Shown here: positions 34,622 through 42,340 of the stretch, in pieces
How positions within the stretch are numbered: position 1 is the first letter of the stretch
Layout of the letters: every line of letters begins with the position of its first letter
From: Streptomyces marianii
GTDB lineage: Bacteria > Actinomycetota > Actinomycetes > Streptomycetales > Streptomycetaceae
DNA length: 64,000 nucleotides
Direction of reading: 5' to 3'
NCBI RefSeq assembly: GCF_005795905.1
Contig: NZ_VAWE01000001.1
Coordinates: 4,639,001 to 4,703,000 of the forward strand
Translations under genes and position numbers: made by a program
Notes under the pieces: generated by a model
Told to the model about the DNA's origin: nothing
Seen by the model: only the letters and a program-made list of their open reading frames with translations
The model's database searches: none

Positions 34622-34876
34622 GTTTCTCGGTGTCGAGGGTGATGTCGACGGGGGAGGGGAGAGCGACCGTCTCACCGTACTTGTACGACCGGCACAATCG
34701 CCGGAGCAGCCACATGACGATCTCGACGTGGTCGCCGTCCGGTACCGGCCTCACCTTCAGCTTTCCGTTGATGTACTCGTGATGTACTCGAACGTGACCG
34801 TCTAGGGAGCCCGGCGGGCGAGCTCCTCGAACTCCTCGACGGACATGTCCGGGGTGTCGGCGGGGCTGGGGGTCAT
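34602..34876 (-). pseudogene. Uma2-family (DUF820) nuclease-like gene, frameshifted and truncated
   Basis: It reads MTPSPADTPDMSVEEFEELARRAP, an in-frame TAG, then TVTFEYI, after which a tandem duplication of 11 bp (CGAGTACATCA twice, around 34776-34797) shifts the frame. Beyond it INGKLKVRPVPDGDHVEIVMW and LPSPVDITLDTEKLKDYAG give a normal Uma2 C-terminal edge. The central nuclease core is missing. Uma2 proteins are common, multi-copy and poorly understood in Streptomyces. Confidence 0.75.
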
Positions 34877-34932
34877 GGTGTCGCCTCCTCCTCTCCATCG
34901 TGCCTCGGTTCCGGCACGGACGAGCAGCACCG

Positions 34933-35793
34933 TCATCTGCGATTCCTTTCGTTCGGCCGGGCAGCGGCACGGGCCTCGGCGGCGTGGGCGCGTACCGAGG
35001 AAGGGGACAGCACGGAGGTGCGGGCAGGCGGCACGGGCTCACCGCGACACGCGGCGCAGTCACCGTCCCGCAGGGCCTCGGCGCGCGCCGGTGCGCCGCA
35101 CTTGCCGCATTCGAGGACCCGGAGGACAGGGGGAGCGGGGCGCCGCTCGGGAGGGAGCTTCGCGGTCAGGCGCCTCCGGGCGAGCGCGGCAGGATGATGC
35201 ACCGGAACGGGGAGACCGGCCGTGAGCGCGTGCCTCAGCTGCGCCTCGTCGGCGCCGCGCGCGAACCACTCCTCCACCAGCGGTGCGAGCTGCGCGCATT
35301 CGACGGCGGACAGCGACATCGCCGGTGCCTCCCTGCCGAGCGCCGCGAGCAGGATCACCGCCCGGGAACGCGTCGGCCGCCGGAGACCCTCCTCGGGTAC
35401 GTCGCCGCGCCGGTACGCCGCCCACCATGTGTCGTCCCGCGGTGCACGCGACCACCACGTCCGGGTGATCCATCGCGGGCTCCCGGTTCCGGCCATGTGC
35501 TCGCGTCCGCGCCGTAGATGACCCGCGGCCTGGATGCGGTTGAGGGCGGTCCGCAGCGCGCACTGGCCGTACGGAAGCACCTTGGCCAGCGTCTTCACCG
35601 AGATGTCGGCTCCGTCCGCGAGCCGGTCGATGTACGCGGCGACGGCGGCCTCGCGCGGTGGCAGGTGCGTGAAGTCCGCGGCCGTGCGGGGAGGTTGGCC
35701 CGATGCGATGCGCTTTCCGTAGCCGGGGCGGGCCATCGGGTGCGGAGCGGCGTGCGCGGGCAGGGAGGGGGCACTAAGCTGGCTGTCAGCCAT
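34933..35793 (-). CDS. Hypothetical protein with winged-helix-like region and C-terminal zinc ribbon
   Basis: 286 residues. About residues 40-100 (HLPPREAAVAAYIDRLADGADISVKTLAKVLPYGQCALRTALNRIQAAGHLRR) read as a winged helix of the kind used in replication or transfer regulators. The middle is Trp-rich (WITRTWWSRAP, TWWAAYRRGDVPEEG). The end has a CxxC-x15-CxxC zinc ribbon (LECGKCGAPARAEALRDGDCAACRG) and a basic tail. I recall similar proteins of unknown function in many Streptomyces, often beside XRE/DUF397 pairs as here. DNA binding is likely; the target is unknown. Confidence 0.75.
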   Translation of the reverse strand: MADSQLSAPSLPAHAAPHPMARPGYGKRIASGQPPRTAADFTHLPPREAAVAAYIDRLADGADISVKTLAKVLPYGQCALRTALNRIQAAGHLRRGREHMAGTGSPRWITRTWWSRAPRDDTWWAAYRRGDVPEEGLRRPTRSRAVILLAALGREAPAMSLSAVECAQLAPLVEEWFARGADEAQLRHALTAGLPVPVHHPAALARRRLTAKLPPERRPAPPVLRVLECGKCGAPARAEALRDGDCAACRGEPVPPARTSVLSPSSVRAHAAEARAAARPNERNRR

Positions 35794-35823
35794 CCGGATC
35801 GACCTTACCGATCTTGTTGGTCA

Positions 35824-35858
35824 AGCCCCCGCTGGTGTTGGCGCACCTGACGGGGGCT
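35824..35858 (-). terminator. Hairpin after the XRE-DUF397 operon
   Basis: AGCCCCC pairs with GGGGGCT around a 21-nt loop, between the DUF397 stop and the next minus-strand gene. The 35794-36019 gap has no gene. Confidence 0.45.
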
Positions 35859-36019
35859 GTTCGTTTTCCGGACACGCTAGAGGGTCGTGACCCTCCGTGG
35901 CAAATGGATCGCGTACAGTCAACTCGCGGGGAGGGTGGGCGGGTTGGGGCCCTTCACCATTCCTTGTTCAGAGCGCTCGGAGCCCGAGGCTCAAGCCCCG
36001 GGCCCCGTCGTGGAGTTGC

Positions 36020-36289
36020 TCAGCGGTCTGCCTTGACCCCGTCCACGAACGCGGACCAGACGGCGGTCCGGAACACGAGCTTCGGGCCGTCGGGGTCCTT
36101 GGAGTCGCGCACGGGGACGATGCCGGGCCGGTCGTCGGCGACTTCGAGGCAGTCGCCGCCGCTGGAGCCGCTGTAGGTGGACTTGCGCCAGGTGGCCACT
36201 TCGAGGCAGTTGCCGCCATCGCCGCCGCTGTAGCTGGACTTGCGCCAGACAGCGGCACTCAGGTCGTACTCAGGGCTGCTGATCTTCAT
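36020..36289 (-). CDS. DUF397 protein with duplicated motif
   Basis: 89 residues. DUF397 proteins are small partners of XRE/DUF5753 regulators in Streptomyces (for example the WhiJ/BldB-related loci) and behave like antitoxin-type or anti-regulator factors. The diagnostic motif WRKSSYSGGDGGNCLEVA occurs twice in a row here (second copy WRKSTYSGSSGGDCLEVADD), whereas most members have one. The C-terminal block is IVPVRDSKDPDGPKLVF. It overlaps the upstream XRE gene by 20 bp, so translation is coupled. Confidence 0.93.
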   Translation of the reverse strand: MKISSPEYDLSAAVWRKSSYSGGDGGNCLEVATWRKSTYSGSSGGDCLEVADDRPGIVPVRDSKDPDGPKLVFRTAVWSAFVDGVKADR

Positions 36290-37157
36290 GGGAGTAATCC
36301 TCCGCCACCGATGCGACCAGGGCCAGGGATTCGTGGGGGGACAGAGCGCTGGCCGCGAGCAGATGGTAGGCCAGCTCGTATCGGGCCACCCTTGCTGGAT
36401 CGTCCTGTAACTGACCCGTGCCCAAGGCTTGCAGATAGGCGACCGGCGGAGCGTCAGGGAAGGACATCAGCTTCAGTGCCCCCTCGTCTGTCATGTGGGC
36501 GCCCGCGTCAAACGGCATCACCTGCACGATGACGCGGCGGTTGCGCGCGAGGGCAGCCACATGGCGGAGTGCCTCCGACATCACTGAAGCGCCTCCCACT
36601 TTGCGACGGAGCACGGCTTCGTCCAACACCGTCCACACCATGGGGCTTGTTGGATCGTCGAGGAGCCGTGAGCGTTCCAGTCTCGCTGCCACCAGCTCGT
36701 TGATGGCATCGTCTGTCGCTGTGGGGCGGCCGCCCCGGAACACCGCCCGTGCGTACGCCTCCGTCTGCAGCAGCCCCGGGACCAGCAGCGGCGCGTACTC
36801 GCGGATCGTCGTCGCGACCGCTTCCGCCTCGGCCGCCTCGGCGAAGTGGTCCGGGTACCTGGACTTGTTGGCGGCGAGGCAGTTCCGCTCGAAGAAGCCG
36901 TTCGTGCCGAGTATCTCGTCGATCCTGCGCGCGACATCCGGCTGCATCCGCCGCGTGCCCGCCTCCAGTTGGCCGATGAACGATGCGCTGACGAAGAGCG
37001 GTTCGCCGAGCTCCCGCTGGCTGAGGCCGGCGTTCTCGCGGGCGTGGCGCAGTTCGGCGCCGAGCAGAGCCCTGGGAGAGGTGGACGGGGCCAGATCCTT
37101 CGGTCCAGGCAAGGTCAACTCCGTGTGACACAGGTCGGGTTGTTGGGCCTTCGACAC
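36270..37157 (-). CDS. XRE-family regulator with DUF5753 domain
   Basis: 295 residues from a GTG. A Cro/C1 helix-turn-helix at about residues 30-85 (LGAELRHARENAGLSQRELGEPLFVSASFIGQLEAGTRRM) is followed by the DUF5753 sensor domain (IREYAPLLVPGLLQTEAYARAVF ... VWTVLDEAVLRRKVGG ... VIVQVMPFDAGAHMTDEGALKLMSF). It forms the usual pair with the downstream DUF397 gene. Such pairs affect antibiotic production and differentiation; the ligand is unknown. Only 66 bp separate its start from the divergent small genes at 37224. Confidence 0.94.
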   Translation of the reverse strand: MSKAQQPDLCHTELTLPGPKDLAPSTSPRALLGAELRHARENAGLSQRELGEPLFVSASFIGQLEAGTRRMQPDVARRIDEILGTNGFFERNCLAANKSRYPDHFAEAAEAEAVATTIREYAPLLVPGLLQTEAYARAVFRGGRPTATDDAINELVAARLERSRLLDDPTSPMVWTVLDEAVLRRKVGGASVMSEALRHVAALARNRRVIVQVMPFDAGAHMTDEGALKLMSFPDAPPVAYLQALGTGQLQDDPARVARYELAYHLLAASALSPHESLALVASVAEDYSHEDQQP

Positions 37158-37223
37158 TGGTCAGGCTAGCCCTCCATGACCACGCTGTGTAGGGAACGTA
37201 CAGACCGAGAGTGGAGGTGCCTG

Positions 37224-37445
37224 GTGGTCCCACCATGTCCGAAGGAACGGTTGCGTGCTGCCGAGGAGGTCGTGGCGCAACTGCGGGGCGAGCTCGGTTC
37301 GATGGGGGTCACCCTGCCGTCGCTGAGCGTGGACCTCGTGTCGCTCACGAGCGAGTCGGGGGCGTACCCCCTGGTCGACCTGGGGCGCTGCAACCTGGAC
37401 ACCGCACTCCGGCTCGCCGCGGTGCTCCACGGGGCCCGCGGGTGA
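37224..37445 (+). CDS. Small hypothetical protein, first of a coupled pair
   Basis: 73 residues from a GTG with GGAGG six bases upstream (MVPPCPKERLRAAEEVVAQLRGELGSMG). The in-frame ATG at 37176 has no ribosome site. A helical first half is followed by LPSLSVDLVSLTSESGAYPLVDLGRCNLDTALRLAAVL. Such proteins often accompany XRE/DUF397 loci in Streptomyces in my recollection. Function unknown. Confidence 0.75.
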   Translation: MVPPCPKERLRAAEEVVAQLRGELGSMGVTLPSLSVDLVSLTSESGAYPLVDLGRCNLDTALRLAAVLHGARG

Positions 37446-37657
37446 AGGCGGTCGGGGAGGGCGACTACGTGATCGACTCGCGGGACGGGCGCATCGGGCG
37501 CGTGATGGGGCGCGAGGGGCCGTACGTGCAACTACGGCCGCCGGGAGGCGGGCGGGAGTGGGACTGCCCTCCCGACGCGCTGCGGAACGTGCCGCCCGCC
37601 GTACTGCTGCGGGCACGGGTCAGGGAGCGCAACCGGCAGGGGAGGCTGCCCGGGTAG
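37442..37657 (+). CDS. Small hypothetical protein, second of the pair
   Basis: 71 residues; its GTG overlaps the previous stop (GTGA). It is beta-rich, with VGEGDYVIDSRDGRIGRVMGREGPYVQLRPPGGGREWDCPPDALR resembling small SH3/KOW-like barrels, then a basic tail. It is translationally coupled to the preceding small gene, so the products may act together. Function unknown. Confidence 0.78.
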   Translation: MKAVGEGDYVIDSRDGRIGRVMGREGPYVQLRPPGGGREWDCPPDALRNVPPAVLLRARVRERNRQGRLPG

Positions 37658-37759
37658 GGCCGCGATAGGGTTGGTGACCCCAGTACCAGGACGTCGGGAG
37701 GTGAGACCCATTACCGCTGCTGCAGGTCCGGGTGCTCGCCTCCGCGTCGCCGAAGGTGT

Positions 37760-38626
37760 GTGAGGGAGCCCCGTTTCGGAACTTCCGAGAGGCTCCCCTT
37801 GTCGTTCTCCTTCGATCCTTCCTCTTCCCCTTCTCCTTTTCCTCCCCCTGCTTCTCTTCCCGCCGTCGTCGGCCGACTGCGCGCCGCGGGCTGTGTCTTC
37901 GCCGAGGACGAGGCGGAGCTGCTGCTCTCCGCCGCCCGGACGCGCGCCGAGCTCGTCGCCATGGTGGAGCGGCGGGCCTGCGGCCATCCGCTGGAACACG
38001 TCCTCGGCTGGGCGGAGTTCTGCGGTCTGCGGATCGCCGTGGAGCCGGGGGTGTTCGTGCCCCGGCGCCGTACCGAGTTCCTCGTCCGCCGGGCGGCGGC
38101 CGCCCGGCCGGACGCCGGGGTGGTCGTCGACCTGTGCTGCGGTTCGGGTGCCGTCGGGGCGGCGCTGGCGGCCTCACTGCCCGGCCCCGGGGTGGAGCTG
38201 TACGCCTCCGACATCGAGCCGGGCGCGGTCCGGTGCGCCCGGCGCAATGTCCCGGAGGGCGTACGGGTGCTTGAGGGCGATCTGTTCGAGCCGCTGCCCG
38301 GCGGGCTGCGGGGACGCGTCGACATCCTGGCCGCGAACGTCCCGTACGTACCGACCGAGGAGGTCGGGCTGCTGCCCGCCGAGGCCCGGGTGCACGAGCC
38401 GCTGGTCGCGCTCGACGGCGGCACGGACGGGCTCGACGTGCTGCGGCGCGTGACGGCGGAGGCGGGGGACTGGCTGGCGCCGGGCGGGATCCTGCTGTTC
38501 GAGACGAGCGAGCGGCAGGCGGCGGACGCGCTGGCGGCGGTCGCGGGCAGTGGTCTGGTGCCGCGGGTGGCCACGTGCGACGAGCTGTACGCCACCGTCG
38601 TCGTCGGAACGAGACCGGCCGGCTGA
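37760..38626 (+). CDS. PrmC/HemK-like protein glutamine N5-methyltransferase
   Basis: 288 residues as called. The N-terminal helical domain resembles PrmC (LVAMVERRACGHPLEHVLGWAEFCGLRIAVEPGVFVPRRRTEFLV). The SAM site is VVVDLCCGSGAVGAALAAS, the next acidic residue is in YASDIEPGAV, and the catalytic motif is NVPYVPTEEV in place of NPPY. It is likely a paralogue of the release-factor methyltransferase. The first 35 or so codons are Ser/Pro/Phe-rich and come from a 60-bp homopyrimidine-like tract (37803-37865), so the true start may be further in, near PAVVGRLRAAG. No clear ribosome site precedes 37760. Confidence 0.82.
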   Translation: MREPRFGTSERLPLSFSFDPSSSPSPFPPPASLPAVVGRLRAAGCVFAEDEAELLLSAARTRAELVAMVERRACGHPLEHVLGWAEFCGLRIAVEPGVFVPRRRTEFLVRRAAAARPDAGVVVDLCCGSGAVGAALAASLPGPGVELYASDIEPGAVRCARRNVPEGVRVLEGDLFEPLPGGLRGRVDILAANVPYVPTEEVGLLPAEARVHEPLVALDGGTDGLDVLRRVTAEAGDWLAPGGILLFETSERQAADALAAVAGSGLVPRVATCDELYATVVVGTRPAG

Positions 38627-38830
38627 CGGGACGCCGTCCTCGGGGAGGGGGGCGGCGCTCGCGGTGGCGGACGCGGGGGTCTTCGGTGGACCGGCGTGTT
38701 CGTGGTCGCCGACGGCCGCGGTACGCAACCGACAGGTCCGTCCGAGCGCCCAAGGCCGCAGCGCGTCATTCTGAGGCGACCAAGTCGCGGGCGGCGCCTT
38801 GTGCCGCCGATCGCCGAAGCATGAACGAGG

Positions 38831-38858
38831 AGGTCCCTGCTGTCGGCAGCGGGGACCT
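38831..38858. terminator. Hairpin in the 38627-39123 gap
   Basis: AGGTCCCTGCTG pairs with CAGCGGGGACCT (one G-U) around a TCGG tetraloop, a stable 12-bp stem. It lies about 205 bp after the methyltransferase stop. No gene is evident between 38627 and 38916. Confidence 0.6.
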
Positions 38859-38916
38859 TCGCTCTGTGGGCGTGTGTTCTGCCCGTGGAACGCCCCGGAA
38901 ATCCGATCGGCAACGG

Positions 38917-38997
38917 CTAGCAGATGAGCTCTTCGGTCTTGTCCCTGTACTCCTGCATTTCGCCCGCCTCATAGCCCGCTTCCTTGAGGCTGTGCAT
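38917..38997 (-). CDS. Possible micro-ORF or C-terminal relic (26 aa)
   Basis: The frame MHSLKEAGYEAGEMQEYRDK followed by TEELIC and a TAG is amphipathic and biased toward coding-like codons, and the same frame is open upstream (LRLCGDPASL). No ribosome site is visible, so it may be the tail of a lost gene rather than a working peptide. Unrecognised. Confidence 0.25.
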   Translation of the reverse strand: MHSLKEAGYEAGEMQEYRDKTEELIC

Positions 38998-39123
38998 CAG
39001 TGACGCCGGGTCGCCGCACAGGCGGAGAATTCCCGTTCCCTTTCCCGGGCCACCCTCGGTGGGTGCTGCGCGCGCACGTCGCGTGACGGCGGCTCGCGAG
39101 GAGCGGCGAGCGCCGGCGCCGCG

Positions 39124-40050
39124 TCAGAGGCGGAGGGCCTCGCGGAGGTGACCGTGGGCGCGCTTGAGGAGGTCCGCGGCCGTGGGGGCGTCGACGTCGG
39201 CGAGGAGCATCAGGATCGCCGTCTTCACCTCGCCGTCCGCCGCGGTCAGGGCCGTCTCGACGGTCTCGTCCGGAGCGTCGGTGGCCAGCGACACGATCCG
39301 GCGGGACCGGGCGCGGAGCTTCTCGTTCGAGGCGCGGACGTCGACCATCAGGTTCCCGTACGTCTTGCCCAGGCGGATCATCGTGATGGTCGAGATCATG
39401 TTGAGGACCAGTTTCTGCGCCGTTCCCGCCTTCAACCGGGTTGATCCGGTGAGGAGTTCGGGTCCGACGACCACCTCGATGCCGTGCTCCGCGGCCGCGG
39501 CCAGAGCACTGTCCGCGTTGCAGGAGAGGCCGATGGTGAGGGCGCCGGCCGTACGGGCGTGCTCGACGGCGCCGATCGCGTACGGCGTACGGCCGGAGGC
39601 GGAGATGCCGACCACGGTGTCGAGAGCCGTCAGGCCGAGACCGTCCAGGTCGGCGGCTGCCAGCTCCCTGGAGTCCTCCGCGCCCTCGACCGCCGCGACC
39701 ATCGCCGGTGGGCCGCCCGCGATCAGACCGACGACTTCGTCCGGGCCGGTGTTGAACGTCGGCGGGCACTCGCTCGCGTCCAGGACGCCGAGCCTGCCCG
39801 CCGTGCCCGCGCCCGCGTAGACCAGCCGGCCCCCGCGGGCCATCCGGTCGGCGGTCGCGTCGATGGCGGCGGCGATGGCGGTCAGCTGTGTGGCGACGGC
39901 GTCGGGGACGGTCCGGTCCTCGCCGTTCATGATGCGGGCGATCTCGGTGGTCGGGAGCCGGTCGATGCCGGCGAGCTCGGGGCGGAAGGCCTCGGTCGTC
40001 AGGCTCTCCAACTGCGTGCGCACGTCGGCCGGTCCGGGGGTGGAGGTCAT
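39124..40050 (-). CDS. murQ: N-acetylmuramic acid 6-phosphate etherase
   Basis: 308 residues. MurQ cleaves the lactyl ether of MurNAc-6-P to GlcNAc-6-P, allowing recycling of cell-wall muramic acid. An SIS fold carries GGRLVYAGAGTAGRLGVLDASECPPTF, catalytic Glu in VEGAEDS, VVGISASGRTPYAIGAV, and GSTRLKAGTAQKLVLNMISTI. The C-terminal UBA-like helix ends AADLLKRAHGHLREALRL. It follows the RpiR-type regulator gene by 23 bp. Its product enters the same GlcNAc-6-P pool that NagA (18627) uses. Confidence 0.95.
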   Translation of the reverse strand: MTSTPGPADVRTQLESLTTEAFRPELAGIDRLPTTEIARIMNGEDRTVPDAVATQLTAIAAAIDATADRMARGGRLVYAGAGTAGRLGVLDASECPPTFNTGPDEVVGLIAGGPPAMVAAVEGAEDSRELAAADLDGLGLTALDTVVGISASGRTPYAIGAVEHARTAGALTIGLSCNADSALAAAAEHGIEVVVGPELLTGSTRLKAGTAQKLVLNMISTITMIRLGKTYGNLMVDVRASNEKLRARSRRIVSLATDAPDETVETALTAADGEVKTAILMLLADVDAPTAADLLKRAHGHLREALRL

Positions 40051-40073
40051 GGGAGGCGGCTCTCTCGGGTGGT

Positions 40074-41198
40074 TCAGCGGGTGCGGGAGCTGTGGCGGTG
40101 CGCAAGGGCCTCGTACGAGGCGGCGAGGGCGGGCGCGGCCGCGTCGTAGGTGAGCTGCATGACGCCGATGAACAGGCAGTCGACGACGAGGAGCTGGCCC
40201 GTCCGGGAGGACATGGCGGCCGGACGCAGATCGGTCTCGCGCGCCGTCGAGGTCGTCAGCACATGGTCGGCGTACTGGGAGACCGGCCCGTCCGGACGGC
40301 CGGTGATCGCGACCGTCGTCGCCCCGTGGTCGAACGCGACGCGGAGCGGTTCGACGATGTCGCCGGTCGAGCCGGAGTGGCTGATCGCCACGGCGGCGTC
40401 GCCGGAGCGGAGCTGAACGGCGTTGGTGACGGCGAGATGGGGATCGCTGTGCGCATGTGCGACCAGTCCGATGCGCAGGAGCTTCTGGGCGAGGTCCTGG
40501 GCGACCAGGCCGGACGCCCCCACGCCGTAGATGTCGATGCGGCGCGCGGTGGCGAGGGCCGTGACGGCGGCGTCCAGCTGGACGGTGTCCAGGCCCGCGG
40601 CGGTGTCGGCGAGGGTCTGCTGCTCGTCGTACGCGAGCTTTGCGACGACGTCGGCTATCGGGTCGTCGACCGCGATGTCCGCGGTGACCGCCGGGGCGCG
40701 GCCGGACTGCTGCTGGGCGGCGAGACCGGCGAGCGCCAGCCGCAGATCGCGGTAGCCGGGGTAGCCGAGGAGCCGGGAGGTACGGACGACGGTGGCCTCG
40801 CTGGTGCCGGTGAGCTCGGCGAGACCCGTGACCGTGAGGGCCGCGCAGCCGGCGGGGTCCGAGGCGACGGCTTCGGCGACCCGCTGCATCGAGCGGGTCA
40901 TCGACGGGGCGAGCGTGCGGACTTTCGCGGCGAGCGCGGCGGGAGCGGGTGGGGCGCCACCGGTGCCGGTGCCGGTGCCGTTCGGGCCGGTGGCTGGGCT
41001 TCTCGTGCCGCCACGGCCGGAGCTGCTCGCGGCGCCGCCGCCCGGCCCGGGGTCGCTCGCACCGGAGTCACCTGCGGCGGACGTGGTCGGCCCCGAGCCG
41101 CCGTGGGTGCGGGACGTGCCCGGTCCGCTCGGAGCGGACCCGCCGGGGCGTCTGCCGGCTCCCGCAGCGCCGAAAGAATCCTTCAGGTCCTTGGTCAC
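40074..41198 (-). CDS. murR: MurR/RpiR-family regulator with long N-terminal extension
   Basis: 374 residues from a GTG at 41198. The first 65 or so are Gly/Pro/Ser/Thr-rich and low complexity, unusual for a family of about 290 residues. The RpiR helix-turn-helix follows (SMTRSMQRVAEAVASDPAGCAALTVTGLAELTGTSEATVVRTSRLLGYPGYRDL), then an SIS sugar-phosphate domain (IDIYGVGASGLVAQDLAQKL, AVAISHSGSTGDIVEPL). With murQ downstream the expected effector is MurNAc-6-P or GlcNAc-6-P. A later start is possible because no good ribosome site precedes 41198. Confidence 0.88.
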   Translation of the reverse strand: MTKDLKDSFGAAGAGRRPGGSAPSGPGTSRTHGGSGPTTSAAGDSGASDPGPGGGAASSSGRGGTRSPATGPNGTGTGTGGAPPAPAALAAKVRTLAPSMTRSMQRVAEAVASDPAGCAALTVTGLAELTGTSEATVVRTSRLLGYPGYRDLRLALAGLAAQQQSGRAPAVTADIAVDDPIADVVAKLAYDEQQTLADTAAGLDTVQLDAAVTALATARRIDIYGVGASGLVAQDLAQKLLRIGLVAHAHSDPHLAVTNAVQLRSGDAAVAISHSGSTGDIVEPLRVAFDHGATTVAITGRPDGPVSQYADHVLTTSTARETDLRPAAMSSRTGQLLVVDCLFIGVMQLTYDAAAPALAASYEALAHRHSSRTR

Positions 41199-41201
41199 CC
41201 T

Positions 41202-41216
41202 TGAAAGATATTTTCG
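41202..41216. promoter_or_regulatory. Candidate MurR operator / -10 region
   Basis: TGAAAGATATTTTCG is an imperfect A/T-rich palindrome in a GC-rich setting, just upstream of the murR start. RpiR-type repressors often bind TGAAA...TTTCA-like sites; this is inference. Confidence 0.4.
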
Positions 41217-41248
41217 CCCACTGTGAACGGTCAACCCCCCTTTGTCCT

Positions 41249-41400
41249 GCGGATGGGCGCTCGTGCGGACGGGCACTCGTGCGGGCGGGCACCCCTGCGG
41301 ATGGGCACCCCTGCGGACGGGCACCCCTGCGGACGGGCACTCGTGCGGGCGGGCACCCCTGCGGATGGGCACCCGTGCGGATGGGCACCCGTGCGGGCGG
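41249..41400. repeat. 16-bp tandem minisatellite (9.5 copies) between murR and the 41497 gene
   Basis: Units of the form GCGG(A/G)YGGGCACYC(C/G)T repeat every 16 bp from 41249 to 41392, plus a half unit. 16 bp is not a codon multiple, so the open frames through it are artefacts. It lies in the leader or promoter zone of the divergent genes. Confidence 0.9.
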
Positions 41401-41496
41401 GACTCAGGGGGACCGGCGCCCCGCGGACGGTGCGGGCAGGTGTGGATGGTGCGGGCCGCGCTGAGGGCCCACACCCGGAAGGGTGACAATGAGCGT

Positions 41497-41850
41497 ATGG
41501 ACGTCAACCCACTCGAGCAGGCGCTGCACGCCGCCCGCGCCCTCGTCCTCGCGGATCTCACCGCCCGTGACGTGGCGCACGCAGAGGTCGTCTCCCTCGT
41601 CGAGGAGGCGGTCAGGGAGCGCCGTTGGTGGGTCGAGCAGTGGCCGGAGGGCGCGGAGTACGTGGCCGGGCTGATCGCCCAGGACGTGCAGGACGCCCTG
41701 CTGGAACGGTACGGGCGGTGGCCGCTGTGCCCGGTCTGCACCACCGGCGAGCCGCACGCGCTGGACGTGGAGCCCGAGTTGGGCCCCGACCCGCACTGGG
41801 TGTGCGGAAAGGCTGGTGTCGTCGTCGCGCCGGTCGGCGGACTGTCGTGA
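41497..41850 (+). CDS. Conserved hypothetical protein (117 aa) coupled to DUF4031 gene
   Basis: MDVNPLEQALHAARALVLADLTARDVAHAEVVSLVEEAVRERR is helical. It continues WWVEQWPEGAEYVAGLIAQDVQDALLERYGRWPLCPVCTTGEPHAL, then WVCGKAGVVVAPVG. A CxxC plus a later His/Cys (PHWVC) may bind zinc. The stop overlaps the GTG of the DUF4031 gene (GTGA). This pair is, as I recall, common in Streptomyces; function unknown. Confidence 0.82.
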   Translation: MDVNPLEQALHAARALVLADLTARDVAHAEVVSLVEEAVRERRWWVEQWPEGAEYVAGLIAQDVQDALLERYGRWPLCPVCTTGEPHALDVEPELGPDPHWVCGKAGVVVAPVGGLS

Positions 41851-42116
41851 CCGTCTACATCGACCCGCCGACGTGGCCGGGGCACGGGATGCTGTGGTCC
41901 CACCTGGTCAGCGACGTGTCGTTCGAGGAGCTGCACACCTTCGCCAGGTCGATCGGCTGCCCCACACGCGCCTTCGAACGCGACCACTACGACGTGCCCG
42001 TGCACCGCTACGAGGACGCCGTGCGCGCCGGCGCGGTCGAGATCGGATCGAAGGAACTGGTCAGGCGGCTCACGGAGGCGGGACTGCGGCGGCGGAAGCG
42101 CGGCGGCGGGCGGTAG
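41847..42116 (+). CDS. DUF4031 domain protein
   Basis: 89 residues from a GTG overlapping the previous stop. MTVYIDPPTWPGHGMLWSHLVSD, ELHTFARSIGCPTRAFERDHYDVPVHRY and a basic C-terminal RRLTEAGLRRRKRGGGR are diagnostic of DUF4031. The conserved His/Asp/Arg residues suggest an enzyme or nucleotide-binding role, but none is established. Confidence 0.9.
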   Translation: MTVYIDPPTWPGHGMLWSHLVSDVSFEELHTFARSIGCPTRAFERDHYDVPVHRYEDAVRAGAVEIGSKELVRRLTEAGLRRRKRGGGR

Positions 42117-42340
42117 GCCGGCAGGGGCCCTCCGGGGGATCCGAACGGAAGTCAGCGGTGGCGGAGCAATCTTGGTTCCGGTTCGGTGACGTGCTCCTCT
42201 TGGCTGTTCAGCGGGCTCTGCGGTCCTCGGCGTGCCTGTTGAGTGCCGGCTCCCCGACCCTCGGCGAGGTTCACGGTCACGATCTGATCCGCGTGTTCCT
42301 GGGATGGCAAGCCGACCGGACCGGGCGACGCGTTCGCCTA

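Noticed and set aside
42130..42340. Plus-strand ORF starting VAEQSWFRFGDVLL
   Set aside because: Poor codon bias (many T-ending codons), no family, and it runs into the antisense of the peroxiredoxin gene.
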